Source of the DNA: Daphnia pulex
Lineage: Eukaryota > Arthropoda > Branchiopoda > Diplostraca > Daphniidae
Assembly: GCF_021134715.1 (NCBI RefSeq)
Contig: NC_060026.1
Coordinates: 10,159,001-10,223,000, forward strand
Direction of reading: 5' to 3'
DNA length: 64,000 bases
Shown here: one piece after another, positions 10,484-22,472 of the stretch
Layout of the letters: each line of letters opens with the position of its first letter
Numbering within the stretch: position 1 is the stretch's first letter
Made by a program: the position numbers and the translations under genes
Notes under the pieces: model-generated
The model's database searches: none
The model's input: only the letters and a program-made list of their open reading frames with translations
What the model was told of the DNA's origin: nothing

Positions 10484-13156
10484 TCACTTTTCCCCAATTG
10501 GAATTTTACAGCAGCCACGCAAAGAAAAAGTATGCCTATTAAAGGATGAGAAAAATAACGTTTCATGAGTTGACTGAATAGTAGCTAAGGTAGACTTTAG
10601 TTTATATAATCTTATAAAATGAAGTATCTTAGTCGACTTACTTTTCCATGTCGATGGCCTCTTGAATATTATTAGGAAGTGGGAGATTGTTGGTTTCCGG
10701 CAGTAAGAAACACAAAACACCGACAGCGATATTAGCTATAGCAAAAACTATGTAAGGAAAAGCGGGATCAATTCTGCTACCCTTTAAATTAAAAAAACAA
10801 ATAACCAATAGGAATTTGACTAATAAGATGATGCTCATAACTTATAATAGACATACAGCGTCAGCTAAAAGAGGGGCCAAAATTCCCCCAAATCGTCCGG
10901 ATGTAGAGCATATCCCCATAGTTATCGCCCTTGTTTCCGTTGGAAATAATTCAACCGTCGCCGCATAGAGGGCCGCCATAACGGTCGAAATGAAAAACTT
11001 TCCAATTAATGAGAAAACAACTTGCGTAACCTCCTGATCTATTCATTTGAAATTGCGTTAGAAAATTTTCAAAATGTTATGAGAAAGTTTAAATAGGTTA
11101 GGCAAACCTGCTGGGAGCAGCCCAGTGATAAGACAGCCAACACCGCTGATCAACAGCCCTACACTTAAAGTAAGTCTTCTGCCAACTTTGTCTGTTATGT
11201 AGATGCCGAATATGTAAGCAGGAATCTCAACTAACCTTAAGTTTGAAAATATAATGTTATCGAATCAGACAGAAAAGAAAATGTGATTTTTAAAATATTA
11301 CATTATTAGCTCGTAATTGATGTAAAAGCTTGAAGATAAGTTGTTTGCCGCAAATGTGATGCCGTAGTAACCCATCACAGAAGCAAACCTGCAATTATAA
11401 TTAGCCCACATAAGGCATACATTTGATTCAATTTTAGAAAATATTAATGGGATCTACCAAGCTGCCATTAATATAACGATCCTTTTGACCATAACCGTGG
11501 ATCGTAAAATGTCCATAACACCTTCTTCGCTATTTTCAGTAGAATCTTTTGTGGTACTCGGTCTTTTTTCATCGTTTAATATTTCTTCAGCTTGGATGGT
11601 GAATATGGCCAGCATCCCTTTTTCTTGCTATATTACAATAATAATATGTTGTGACTTGTACTCTATTTCATAACCATATAACTTTCAGAATTAGGGGTTA
11701 ATGTATCAACTAAATAATAATTAATGATATGGCGGTTAATACAGCATGTATACTTGTTCTGATAGATGTTGATAAGGAATTACAAGCAAATGATCAGGAA
11801 TTGATCTCTTGTTCACTTTTGATGCCTTCAAGATTAATTCTTTTGCTTCTTTGTAACGTCGCTTCGCAATCAACCACCGAATCGATTCCGGTACCATCCT
11901 TCAGAGAAGTTAAAACGTTAGAGCTTCATACAGTAAATTATGATATATCATAAAATGTACCAGTATAGTGAAACAAAGGTGAAAATAGGAACTCCTATGA
12001 TGAGATGTAGTTTACGCCAATCTCTTACAAAGTAAGCGATGATACCAAACACGGCAGAACCAGCCGTAAAGAGCAATTGAAACATAAAACCAACAACAAC
12101 TCGGTAACTTTCCCCAACAGCTTCAACACCTGCAGAAATTATTTATAACCTATAGTAAAATTAAATCAAAGATTTAGAAGATAGATATTAAATTATACCC
12201 CAGACATAATAAATGTCAAAGAACCCAATATTGCAGATTCCGCTTAAAAATCGCAGTAGGCTAAAGGTTATTATATTCGTTGAAAAAGCTGCACCCGTGA
12301 CCAAAATGAACAAAATAAAGACGCACAGTGTGAACGCTGGTTTTCTACCAGTTCTGTATGACACCAGAAACCAAATTTTAAGTAATAATTAAATTAGATT
12401 ATACCGAGTTAGATTACTTGTCTGTTAGGAATCCAAATAGTAGGGGGCCGAAGACGTTGCCTGCCATGCCAGGTATTGGTCGCTTATTCTCGTCGTCACA
12501 GACTAGTTCAAACTGATTTTTTAAATAGAAAAGTAAGGTTATTCCAATTGGAAAACGTATAGAATTTTTAGTTACATCAGTGACTACAGTAGACCCGAAT
12601 ATTGAGTCGTCATAGACCCATTCGCTGCATTGTATTTCTTGATCGATACCGACGTCGCTGCCGGCGAGACACTCTTCAACATTACATTGTTCCATGTGTG
12701 ATTGTAAACGTAACATTGTCTCTTTATTCGGTTATCAGTTGATGAAGACTCGCCTTCCCATCCGGGAATGGTGTTATTCAACCAAGGAGGGGAAAAATAA
12801 TCCAATCCGTCCTGTCCTTGTGATTCGACATCATCACAACCGTCAACAAAACATCTGATTCCACGTCCATAACAACCAATAATAGATTTTTCCAGCTTTA
12901 AATGTTTGGTTAAATTTTACCTGTAATCGGGTACACCGCCAGTGAAAGTGAGCGACATGGTGACGAAAGCTGGAAATAGCGCCGGTACAATTAGCCACAA
13001 AACAGTTCGCAACTGGAATTTTCCTAGTTGTCCCAAGTGTTCCAGAATGTCATCATAGTTGAACGCCTCTCCCTTCAAGTTCTCTTCTTCTTCTTTTGGT
13101 TGTCCATCTTGTTGTCCTGCCGGTTTCGGTTGATCAGAGTGATCACTACTCTCCAT
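10484..13156 (-). pseudogene. SLC22-type transporter copy A, frameshifted
   Basis: Twelve exons match copy B one for one: 12921-13156, 12576-12854, 12418-12512, 12199-12353, 11961-12129, 11754-11898, 11458-11627, 11302-11388, 11108-11235, 10857-11038, 10642-10781 and 10484-10535. The family is 12-TM MFS organic-ion transporters of the plasma membrane. Exon 2 has a 5-bp tandem duplication (ACATT twice, 12679-12688) in the codons for the large extracellular loop, after HTWNN. This shifts the frame and leads to an early stop. Exon 3 lacks 9 nt relative to B (three residues, in frame) and exon 12 is shorter. All other exons remain open with intact splice sites, so the lesion is recent, polymorphic, or an assembly error. 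Confidence 0.85.
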
Positions 13157-14053
13157 TTGAGTCTTCTTGTTGTATCTAATTCACGTTTATTACCAACAAA
13201 ATGTAAAGGTCTTTTTAAGAATATTGGCACTGATATAGCCTACTCATACTTATCGTCTTATACACATATGTTGATATCTTCAACGTGTTTTTATCTTTGT
13301 TGTTTGTTATGAGTCTTACCGTGTGATAGGAAGGAATAGTTTTTGCGTGTTTTGGGGCGCTTTATATCCAATAACGCTGAATTTTTTTTAGATTAGGTAT
13401 TTTTACGCACCGGTAAATTTTTTTTAAACGTTGAATTAAATCGAATTAAATTCCTCTCCCTCTGTCTCTATCTCGTCTGTTCTTTCTTTCACCCGCTTAT
13501 TGCGTCCTATTTTTACTCCGCTGATGTAGACGAAATTATCAATTCCGGTACCCAATAAAGCCGCCGTTCACACTTTTGAGCTCTTTTGACTTTCTTTTGT
13601 TGAATTTTTATATTATCTTTCCTCGTCTTCGTTAAAAGAATGCATGGGGTTCTACAACCGCCAGTGCTAGCTAGAAATACAGTGAATAAAGATATATCAA
13701 GCACTCGTCCTTGCGAAATATTCATTCACGTAACGAAAATAATGGAATAAGTTCAGTGGAAATTATAAGCTTTACATCGTGTAAAATTATATTTTTCTCT
13801 GTTTGTTTCTACGATAAAATGCTGCTGCACATATAAGTTAAACAAGAATGATACAACTAAGTAAATATTTATTTTCGATAAATTCTTTTCAGATGAGATA
13901 TTTTCAAGATTGTTTTAAAATAAATTATGTGATAAGTTGGACACTTGTCTATATGTTTATTTTCTTTTATATTGTTTGTTTAAGACCATCTCCGATTCTT
14001 TTCGAAAAGCACAATCAGAAATTTGTATTTTTTACATCTTTATACTTTAAACA

Positions 14054-14625
14054 TAGTGGAGTAAACTCCACTGTACTCAGTTGCGACCTCTTCCGTTCTT
14101 CGTATAGCCCATATATAGGCTGCATACGGGGCTACATACCAACGTGGCTATAATATTAGGCCGCTATACAGTTCATTGTTGCTTGTCGTATAATTTAGTG
14201 TTACCAGTAATAGACGAAAAGAGGTAACGAACATCTCTGATGTATTCTGATTTATGCTGGCTTTGGGTTCCCGAATGTTCTAATTTGACGCACGTTTTTA
14301 AATGAAACAGCAAATCTGTACCCTATAGGCTACTGGATTTTTTTAAATCTTGTTAAACGTAAATATTGAGAATGGTAGTGACAAGCTAAGGAATAGACAG
14401 TACAATGTCATCCGCTTCTCTACTAGTCCTCGACTGTTTGGTTCATGAAATGTTTAGGTTAGATTTATGTATGTGTTTTCAAATTTCAAACATTGTTTGC
14501 ATGTATTTTTAAAATATAAAGCGACGTGCTTCTACGTTGGTTTGAAATGTATTGCACGTTATAAGATGCTCCGAATATTACATGAATATGAGAGCATCGT
14601 GTATACTGATTTCGAATGGTTATTC
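14054..14625. other. Unique spacer between the two duplicated units
   Basis: AT-rich DNA between the end of unit A (about 14050) and the start of unit B (about 14626). No gene is recognised. The junction at 14626 falls directly in YGMAP-coding sequence without any transposon signature. Confidence 0.55.
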
Positions 14626-14931
14626 GCTCCTGCTTCTCCCGCTTCTGCTTCTGCTTATGGAATGGACCTGGCTGCTCCTGCTCCCGTTTATGGAATGGCT
14701 CCAGGAGCACCGATCTATGCTACACCGGTACCGGTTGCGGCTCCTGCTTATGAACAGACCACAGCGTCATACTACACTGCTCCCGCCCCGTTGTACACAA
14801 CTAATATTCCGTCCAACTTACAGCCTACTCCGACTCCTTATGGAGCTTTGCCTCTCCCCATTTATTCTGCCCAACCTTATGGTTCTATGCCGTCTCCCCC
14901 ATCGCCTACTGCGTCCCCGTGGTATAAGTAA
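14626..14931 (+). pseudogene. Orphan 3' tail of the YGMAP gene
   Basis: From 14626 the sequence abruptly becomes a copy of the last part of the gene at 7967-10105: two remaining YGM units, then GAPIYATP, YTTNIPSNLQPTP and PSPTASPWYK. There is no promoter, signal peptide or N-terminal domain. The copied 3'UTR follows directly. It is the left edge of a duplicated segment that also carries transporter B. Upstream in-frame codons do not resemble the gene, so it is a gene fragment unless captured by a new promoter. Confidence 0.88.
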
Positions 14932-15516
14932 ATTATGCGTGCGTCAGCTAAAGTATTTCCCAATCGATTCTGACTTTGATTGTACAGTTTTACGAATCTT
15001 CTTTTATTTCCATTACCATAATGTACTAGCTAATATGTTGGCAAGGTTGGATTCTACTTGATGATTATTACTTGATAGAGAATGGTGTCCATGCAAAGAT
15101 ATTGTTCCAGAAATGGAGATCCGGGTTTTAATGTACGTAATACAATATTTTTCCGAAATTCTGAATACATTTTTATTATTAGAAATAAATTAGCCTACCA
15201 TGATATCTAAAAAAAATTATTGTTCATTAATCTGCCCTACCCTAATTCACGTAAAACTAATAAAGAGATACAGGTGAAGCTGTTTGTTTCAAATTTTCAG
15301 CAACGTATATGACAGCTTAACTAAATATTTAAATGAAAGCCCACAGTCTTTATTTTATTCTTAAAATAAATGTGAACGAAACAAAACTAAAAACTATGCT
15401 GAGTTATTTTATTAATGCAACTTGATGGACTTTTACAAAATGTAGAATATCTTTCAAATGGTCATTGAAAAGTGTAGAAGGTAATAACAGGTTATAGCGT
15501 CGAAATTAAATTCAAA

Positions 15517-18230
15517 TCACTTTTTCCCAAACGGCGGAATGACAGTTTCATCGTTCTTTTTACAGCAGCGACGCAAAGATATAGTATGCCTATAAAAGGA
15601 TTAAAAAAAACAAAATCTCATGTGTTGACTGAACAGTAATGTATAAAACAATCTTATAAAATGAAGTAGATCTTAGTCGACTTACTTTTCCATGTCGATG
15701 GCTTCTTGAATATTATTAGGAAGTGGGAGATTTTTTGTTTCCGGCAGTAAAAAACACAACACGCCGACAGCGATATTAGCTATAGCAAAAATGATGTAAG
15801 GTAAAGCGGGATCAATCCTGCTACCCTGTTATTAGATTTTCAAAGATTAACCATTAAGTATACTCGACTAAGTTTTTATGCTCAAATAGCCTCGTAGACG
15901 TACAGCGTCGGCTAAAAGAGGTGCCACAATTCCCCCAAATCGTCCGAATGTAGAGCATATCCCCATAGCTATCGCTCTTGTTTCCGTCGGAAATAATTCA
16001 ATGGTTCCCGCATAGAGTGCTGCCAGAACGGTCGAAACGAAAAACTTTCCAATTAACGAGAAAACAACTTGCATAACCTCCTGATCTATTCATTTGAAAT
16101 TGCGTTAGAAAAGTTTCAAAACGTTGGAAATTGTTTTTATATAGGTTTACCTGCTGGGAGCAGCCCAGTTATAAGACAGCCTAAACCACTGATCATCAGC
16201 CCTGCACTTATGGTGAGTCTTCTGCCAATTTTTTCTGTTATGTAGATGAAGAATACGTAAGCTGGAATCTCCACTAACCTTACGTTTTTAAAAATTAATA
16301 TTTTTTTTAATCAGACAAAAAATTTTAATGTTTATAACTTACATAATCAGCTCATAATTGATGTAAAATTTGGAAGATATGTTGTTTGCCGCAAATGTGA
16401 TGCCGTAATAACTCATCACACAGGCAAACCTGAAAGCAATAATATAATTTGTCCTCGTTAAGCCAAGCTGATTATACATTTTTAGAAAACATTGGTAGAA
16501 CCCGAATATACCAAGCCGTCATTAATATAACGATTCTTTTGACCATAACCGTGGACCGTAAAATGTCCATAACGCCTTCTTCGCTATTTTCAGTAGAATC
16601 CATTGTGGTAGTCGTTCTATTTTCCTTGATCAATATTTCTTCAGATTGGATAGTGAATACGGCCATCTCTTTTTCTTGCTATAATACAAAAACATGCTGT
16701 GCTTATATAGTCTTATGCTTCTTTTCATAACCAAATGACTTTCAGGATTAGAGCTTAATGTTTCAAAAGCAATAATTAAAGATATGGCGGTTAATACTTG
16801 TTCTGATAGATGTTGATTGGGAATAACAAGCAAGTGATCAGGAATTGATTTCTTGTTCACTTTTGATGCTTTCAAGATTAATTCTTTTGCTTCTTTGTAA
16901 CGTTTCTTCGCAATCAACCACCGAATCGATTCCGGTACCATCCTTAAGAGAAGTTAAAATATTTAGTGATCACATACAGTAGATTAAAATATAGGTCATA
17001 AAAATACCAGTATAGAGAAACAAATGTGAAAATGGGAACTCCCATAATAAGATGAAGTTTACGCCAATCTCTTACAAAGTAAGCGATGATACCCAACACG
17101 GCAGCACCTGAAGTGAAAAGCACTTGAAACATAAAACCAACAGCAACTCGGTATTTTCCCCCGACGGCTTCAACACCTGCATAGATAATTTACAATCTAG
17201 TTAAATTAAATCTAAGATTTATACAAGATAGATAATTCAATTATATACCCCAGACAAAATAAATGTCGAAGAACCCAATATTGCAGATTGCACTTAAAAA
17301 TCGTAGTACGCTAAAAGTTATTATATTCGTTGAAAAAGCTGCACTTGTGACCAAAATGGACAAAAGTAAGACGCTCAGTGTAAACGCTGGTTTTCTACCA
17401 GTTCTGTATGACGCAAAAAATCAAATTACGAGATAATAAAAAAAAAAATTATTATTTCATCGAATCCTTGAATCAAAAAATATACTTGTCTGATAGAAAT
17501 CCAAACAATACGGGACCGAAGACGTTGCCGGCCATGTAAGCCATGCCAGGAATGGGGCGCTTATTCTCGTCGTCACAGACTAGTTCAAACTGATTTGTTA
17601 AATGGAAGATTAGGTTGTTTCAATTAGAAAACTTATAGAATTTTTAGTTACATCAGTGACTACAGTAGACCCAAATATTGAGTCATCGTAGACCCATTCG
17701 TTGCATTGTATTTCTTGATCGATACCGACGTCGCTGCCGGCGAGACACTCTTCAACATTGTTCCATGTGTGATTGTAAACGTAACATTGTCTCTTTATTC
17801 GGTTATCAGTTGATGAAGACTCGCCTTCCCATCCGGGAATGGTGTTATTCAACCAAGGAGGGGAAAAATAATCCATTCCGTCCTGTCCTTGTGATTCGAC
17901 TTCATCACAACCGTCAACGAAACATCTGATTCCGCGCCCATGATAACAACCAAGACTAGATTTTTCCAGCTTTAAATGTTTGGTTAAATTTTACCTGTAA
18001 TCGGGTACACCGCCAGTGAAAGTGAGTGACATGGTGACGAAAGCTGGAAATAGCGCCGGTACAATTAGCCACAAAACAGTTCGCAACTGGAATTTTCCTA
18101 GTTGTCCCAAGTGTTCCAGAATGTCATCATAGTTGAACGCCTCTCCCTTCAAGTTCTCTTCTTCTTCTTTTGGTTGTCCATCTTGTTGTCCTGCCGGTTT
18201 CGGTTGATCAGAGTGATCTCTACTCTCCAT
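15517..18230 (-). CDS. SLC22-family organic-ion transporter, copy B (intact)
   Basis: Twelve exons (17995-18230, 17652-17925, 17486-17589, 17249-17403, 17008-17176, 16798-16942, 16512-16678, 16343-16429, 16151-16278, 15904-16085, 15686-15825, 15517-15589) join in phase to 620 codons. The cytosolic N terminus contains EAFNYDDILEHLGQLGKFQ, a typical SLC22 opening. TM1 is followed by a Cys-containing, N-glycosylatable extracellular loop (NNTIPGWEG, YNHTWNN), then the family motif STVVTDFELVCD. The MFS loop GFLSDKTGRKPAF and VPESIRWLIAKKRYKEA follow, then ELFPTETRAIAMGICSTFGR with GGIVAPLLADA near TM11, and a short basic C terminus. It should act as a plasma-membrane uniporter or antiporter for organic cations or zwitterions; substrate cannot be read from sequence. 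The start ATG opens the exon shared by all copies. Confidence 0.93.
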
Positions 18231-19100
18231 TTGAGTCTTCTTGTTGTATCTAATTCACTGTAATTAACAACAATATGTCAAGGACTATTTTAAAATATTG
18301 GTACCAACATACACATGCTTATCGTCTTATAAAGTTGTTGATATCTTCAATGTTTTTTTATCTTTTTTTTTGTGTTATGAGTTTTACCGTGATAGGAAGG
18401 AATAGTTTTAACATGTTTTGGGGACCAGTTGCTGCGCGTTATATAATAGGCTACAATAACGCTGTTTTTTTTTCTTCTTTTGATTAGATAATGTTATGTA
18501 ATATTGTTTTTAACGTCTGTGAAAAATCGCTCCCTCTCTCTCTATCTCGTCTGTTCTTTCTTTCATCACCCGCTTGAATCCTATTTTTACTCCGCTGATG
18601 TAGACGAAATTATCAAATTCAGTACCTAGCTAATATAAAGCCGCCGTCCACATTCGAGCTCTTTTTGGCTTTCTTTTGTTGATTTTTTATATAATCTTTC
18701 GTCGTCTTCGTTAAAAAAATTATGTTCTATTGTTCTATACAACCAGCAGTGCTATCTAGGAACACAGTTAATAAAGATGTATTACGCACTCGTTCTTGCG
18801 GAATATTCATTCAGCTAACAAAAAATAATGGAATAAACTTATAGTGCACTAAGCTAATTAGTGTAAATCGTGCTTTATCTTGTAAAGTTTTCTATCCCTC
18901 TGTTTGTTACCCACGATAAAATGCTGCTGCACATATGAGTTAAACACGGTTAAACAAGAACAAGAATGAAACGACCAATGTAGGCTAAATATTTATTTTC
19001 GATAAATTCTTTTCACACTCTTGTTTATTTTCTTTTATATTGTTTGACTATAAGACTATCTCCGATATTCTTACAGTAGCACAACCAGAAATTTTTATTT

Positions 19101-19538
19101 TTTACATATTTATACTTATAGTTAAGAAAAAGAAAAATTTATTTTTTGAATCGGTTTTTGTTTTTATTTTGAAATGAAAACAAAGACCGATTCCTGATTG
19201 AGAAATCAGGAGAGAATTTTATTATGGCAGGCTTGGCAGCAAACTAAAAATTTTTTAAGGATGCGGATTGCAATTTTTTAATCAATTAATGTTTGTTGAA
19301 TCAATAGCCTTTACATTTAAACTGTTGATCGCTTTTGCAGCTCAGTAATGCCAATTTATGACCCAATATGGCCCGATTATTTAATTCTTCTGATTCATAT
19401 TTTTAAATTTTTTTGTAACATTGTTGGATTTTATATTTCTCTGTCAAACTACGAAGCAAATTTCAATCGAGTTGTAGCAGTCGTTTAAATTTGTTGGTAT
19501 TCAAGCATAACCTAAATCGCCTCATTTAATAAAAAATT
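19101..19538. other. AT-rich spacer between transporters B and C
   Basis: No gene or clear repeat is seen. It contains poly-A/T stretches and presumably the 3' flank of copy C. Confidence 0.5.
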
Positions 19539-22164
19539 TTAATCGCAATTTTCTTCTTCCTTCTTCCTGTGGCAGCAACGGTGAAGAGAAAACGTGTACC
19601 TTTTCAAATGCAAAACATTATAATTATAGGAACAAAAGAAAAGATTGTTAATTTATCGTATTATAACACTAAAATAGAACAAACTTTTCCATATCAACTG
19701 CCTCTTGAATAGTAGTAGGTAGTGGAAGATGATTTGTTTCCGGTAGTAAAAGTCCCAAAATACCGACGCAAACGTTGACGATGGCGAAGATAATGTACGG
19801 GAAAGCAGGGTCAATTTTTCTCCCCTGTGATTGTACAAGGTCAGATTGGTTAATAATGAATAAAACTGGATTTTCTCGCGAAGAAACGAGGATTATTTAG
19901 ATTATTATTGTCTACAGCATCGGCTAAAATGGGAGCTACGACGCCTCCAAAGTGACCAAGGGTAGAAGAAATGCCGACTGTAACGCCTCTTGTTTCCGTA
20001 GGAAATAATTCCGCAGTGAAAGAGTAAAGCACTGCCATTACAGTAGATATGAAAAACTTTCCAATCAGAGAGAAAGTGACTCGGATGAACGCTGGATCTA
20101 TTCGTTAAATGTGCATTTTAGAATTAAAATTTAAAAAAATAAATGAAAACAATGAGTGCTCATGAAAAATGAAAATAAATATGGTATACCTTCTGGAACC
20201 AATCCGGTGATCAGACAAGCAAAACCACTTATAATCATCCCAGCGCAAAGAGTTGGTCGCCTGCCAACTTTATCTGTTACGTAAATTCCGCAAAGGTAAG
20301 CGGGAATTTCTACTAACCTTCACCATTTAAGAAAATCTAATTTAGGCCAATTAAAATTAATAAAAAAACAAAGAGTGCTTCGAAACTTGCATGCTGAGTT
20401 CGTAGTTGACGAAAAAATTATCAGACAAGTTGTTGCTGGAAAATGTAATACCGTAGTAGCCCATAACGCCACCGAACCTTTATTCGCCATAGTAACATTA
20501 TTAAAACCGTAAAGAAATGTTATGTGAAAATCAGTTATTATACCAAGCTGCAATCATGATAACGAGCCTTTTCAGTAAAACCGGAGAACGTAATACATCG
20601 ATGAGACCCTCGCGCTTCACAAATGAATTTTTTGTGTTTTCGTTAAGGGCAGTACTAGAAATCTCCGCATCTTTTACCACCTACATTTTATTTACATTAA
20701 TAAAAATTTTAAAAAATGTGATTTTTACTGTTTGGCATTAATACATTAGATTACCGATTGTCCATTAGGAATGACCAGCAAGTGATCAGGCACTGATTTC
20801 TTATTAACTTTGGCCGCTTTCAAAATCAATTTTCTTGCGCTTTCGTAACGTTTCGTTGCTACTAACCATCGAATTGATTCCGGAACAAGCCTTATAATCG
20901 AAAAAATTTTGACACCAATATATAGCAAAAAAAGTTTCTAATATATTTTATAATACCATACCAATGGAGAGCCAAGAGTAAAAATATGGGAGCTCCTATA
21001 ATGATTTGAATTATTTGCCAGTCTCTTACAAAGAAGGCTATACAGCCCATAAGTGCAGAACCAACGGTGAAACAAAGTTGATAAACAAAACCACAAATGG
21101 TTCGGTACTTTGTACCAACTGATTCAATGCCTGGTTTTATTTACATGATATCTGTTACTGAAAAACCTATTATTGCTGGTTTGCAAAAAAGTATACCCCA
21201 GACAATGTAGATTTCAAAGAGGCCGAGATTGGCAAGTCCGCTAAAGAATCTTAAGACGCAGAAGGTGATCAGATTCTTGGACAGAGCCGAGCCGGTTACG
21301 ACGCAACCCATAAACAATATTCCCCATGTGTACGCTGCTTTTCTTCCAAATCTATTTACAAGATTACATAAAAGACCACGAGTTTACGGACATCTAGGTT
21401 GTCAAACTATATCCTTCTTCCCTTTCAAGGGCTTACTTATCTGCGATAAGTCCAAATATGAGAGGTCCAAATATATTTCCAGCCATGTATACGGTACTGG
21501 CTATCGGTTGCTTATGTTCGTCATCACATGTCAACTCAAACTGATTGTGAAAGTTTCAAGCGCAAAGCTAAAATAATTATATAGGTTTAAAAGGCAAGAC
21601 TCATGTAACAAAAGTGATTATACTTCCGTAACGATGGTGGATCCGAATATGGAGTCGTCATAGACCCATTCGCTGCACTGTATTTCTTGATCGATATTGA
21701 CGTCGCTCCCTGCGAGACACTCTTCAACATTGTTCCATGTATGGTTGTAAACGTAACATTGCTTCTTAATTCGATTGTCACTTGATGAAGCGTCATCTTC
21801 CCATCCGGGAATGGTGTTATTCAACCAAGGATGGGAAAAATCCCCCTGTCCCTGAGATTCGACTTCATCACAACCGTCAACGAAACATCTGATTCGATAT
21901 ACAAAAATTAATATTTTTTTCCCCTAACGAAGTTTGATTGATCGAATTATACCTGTAATCGGGTACCCCACCAGTGAATGTTAAGGACATTGTTATGAGG
22001 CCTGGAAATATAGCAGGCAGGCATAACCATAGAAATGCTCGCAGTTGGAACTTACCTAATTGCCCCAAGTGTTTCAGAATGTCGTCATAGTTAAAAGGTT
22101 CTCCCTCCAAATTCTCTTCATCCTTTAATTGAGCACAAGATGTTGATTTATTGTCTGTTTCCAT
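19539..22164 (-). CDS. SLC22-family organic-ion transporter, copy C (intact)
   Basis: Exons 21953-22164, 21624-21888, 21437-21540, 21197-21351, 20962-21130, 20755-20890, 20544-20680, 20391-20477, 20190-20317, 19916-20097, 19685-19824 and 19539-19599 give 592 codons. Most internal exons have exactly the same lengths and phases as copy B. Sequence is clearly more diverged: STIVTEFELTCD, GLIADKFGRKAAYTWG, VPESIRWLVATKRYESA, ELFPTETRGVTVGISSTLGH. The same glycosylated loop (NNTIPGWEDD, YNHTWNN) is present. Exon 8 ends in a GC donor (GCAAGT), where A and B have GT. The start METDNK aligns with MESRDH of B; an in-frame upstream extension to about 22210 is possible but unsupported. Probable plasma-membrane transporter, substrate unknown. 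Confidence 0.9.
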
Positions 22165-22472
22165 TGCTAATCTTTTCAGCTTGGCAGTAATGTTGCCACT
22201 AGGTGACCATTGAATCACTGTATTGTCTGCGGCCTATTTCTTTTATCTGCTTAATCTTGTGAGCAGCAGTAATCAATCGAACGCAGTCATTTCATGACCT
22301 ACTTGCCAAGTTGTAGTTTCAAACGCGAACGCTTTAAACACTTTACTACGCTGCAGTAGCCCGCATACAGATAACGACAGAATTGAATTGTCGCCCAAAA
22401 TTTTTATTTCACCCAAAATATTTCTTTGTTTGGTCTCTACGTTATTTACTACTAATACCTGGACACACTGAA

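Larger units (their letters stand above)
14626..19100. repeat. Tandem segmental duplication (second unit)
   Basis: This unit matches about 9763-14050 in direct orientation, including the YGMAP gene end, its 3'UTR, all exons and introns of the transporter, its promoter region and some 900 bp beyond. Coding exons are near-identical; introns and flanks have indels. The unit length is about 4.3-4.5 kb. Confidence 0.85.

Noticed and set aside
16667..16678. Exon 7 of transporter B starting directly at ATGGCC
   Set aside because: The upstream acceptor (ATTATAG) keeps phase in both A and B and adds QEKE/QEKG, whereas the closer AG is lost in copy A.
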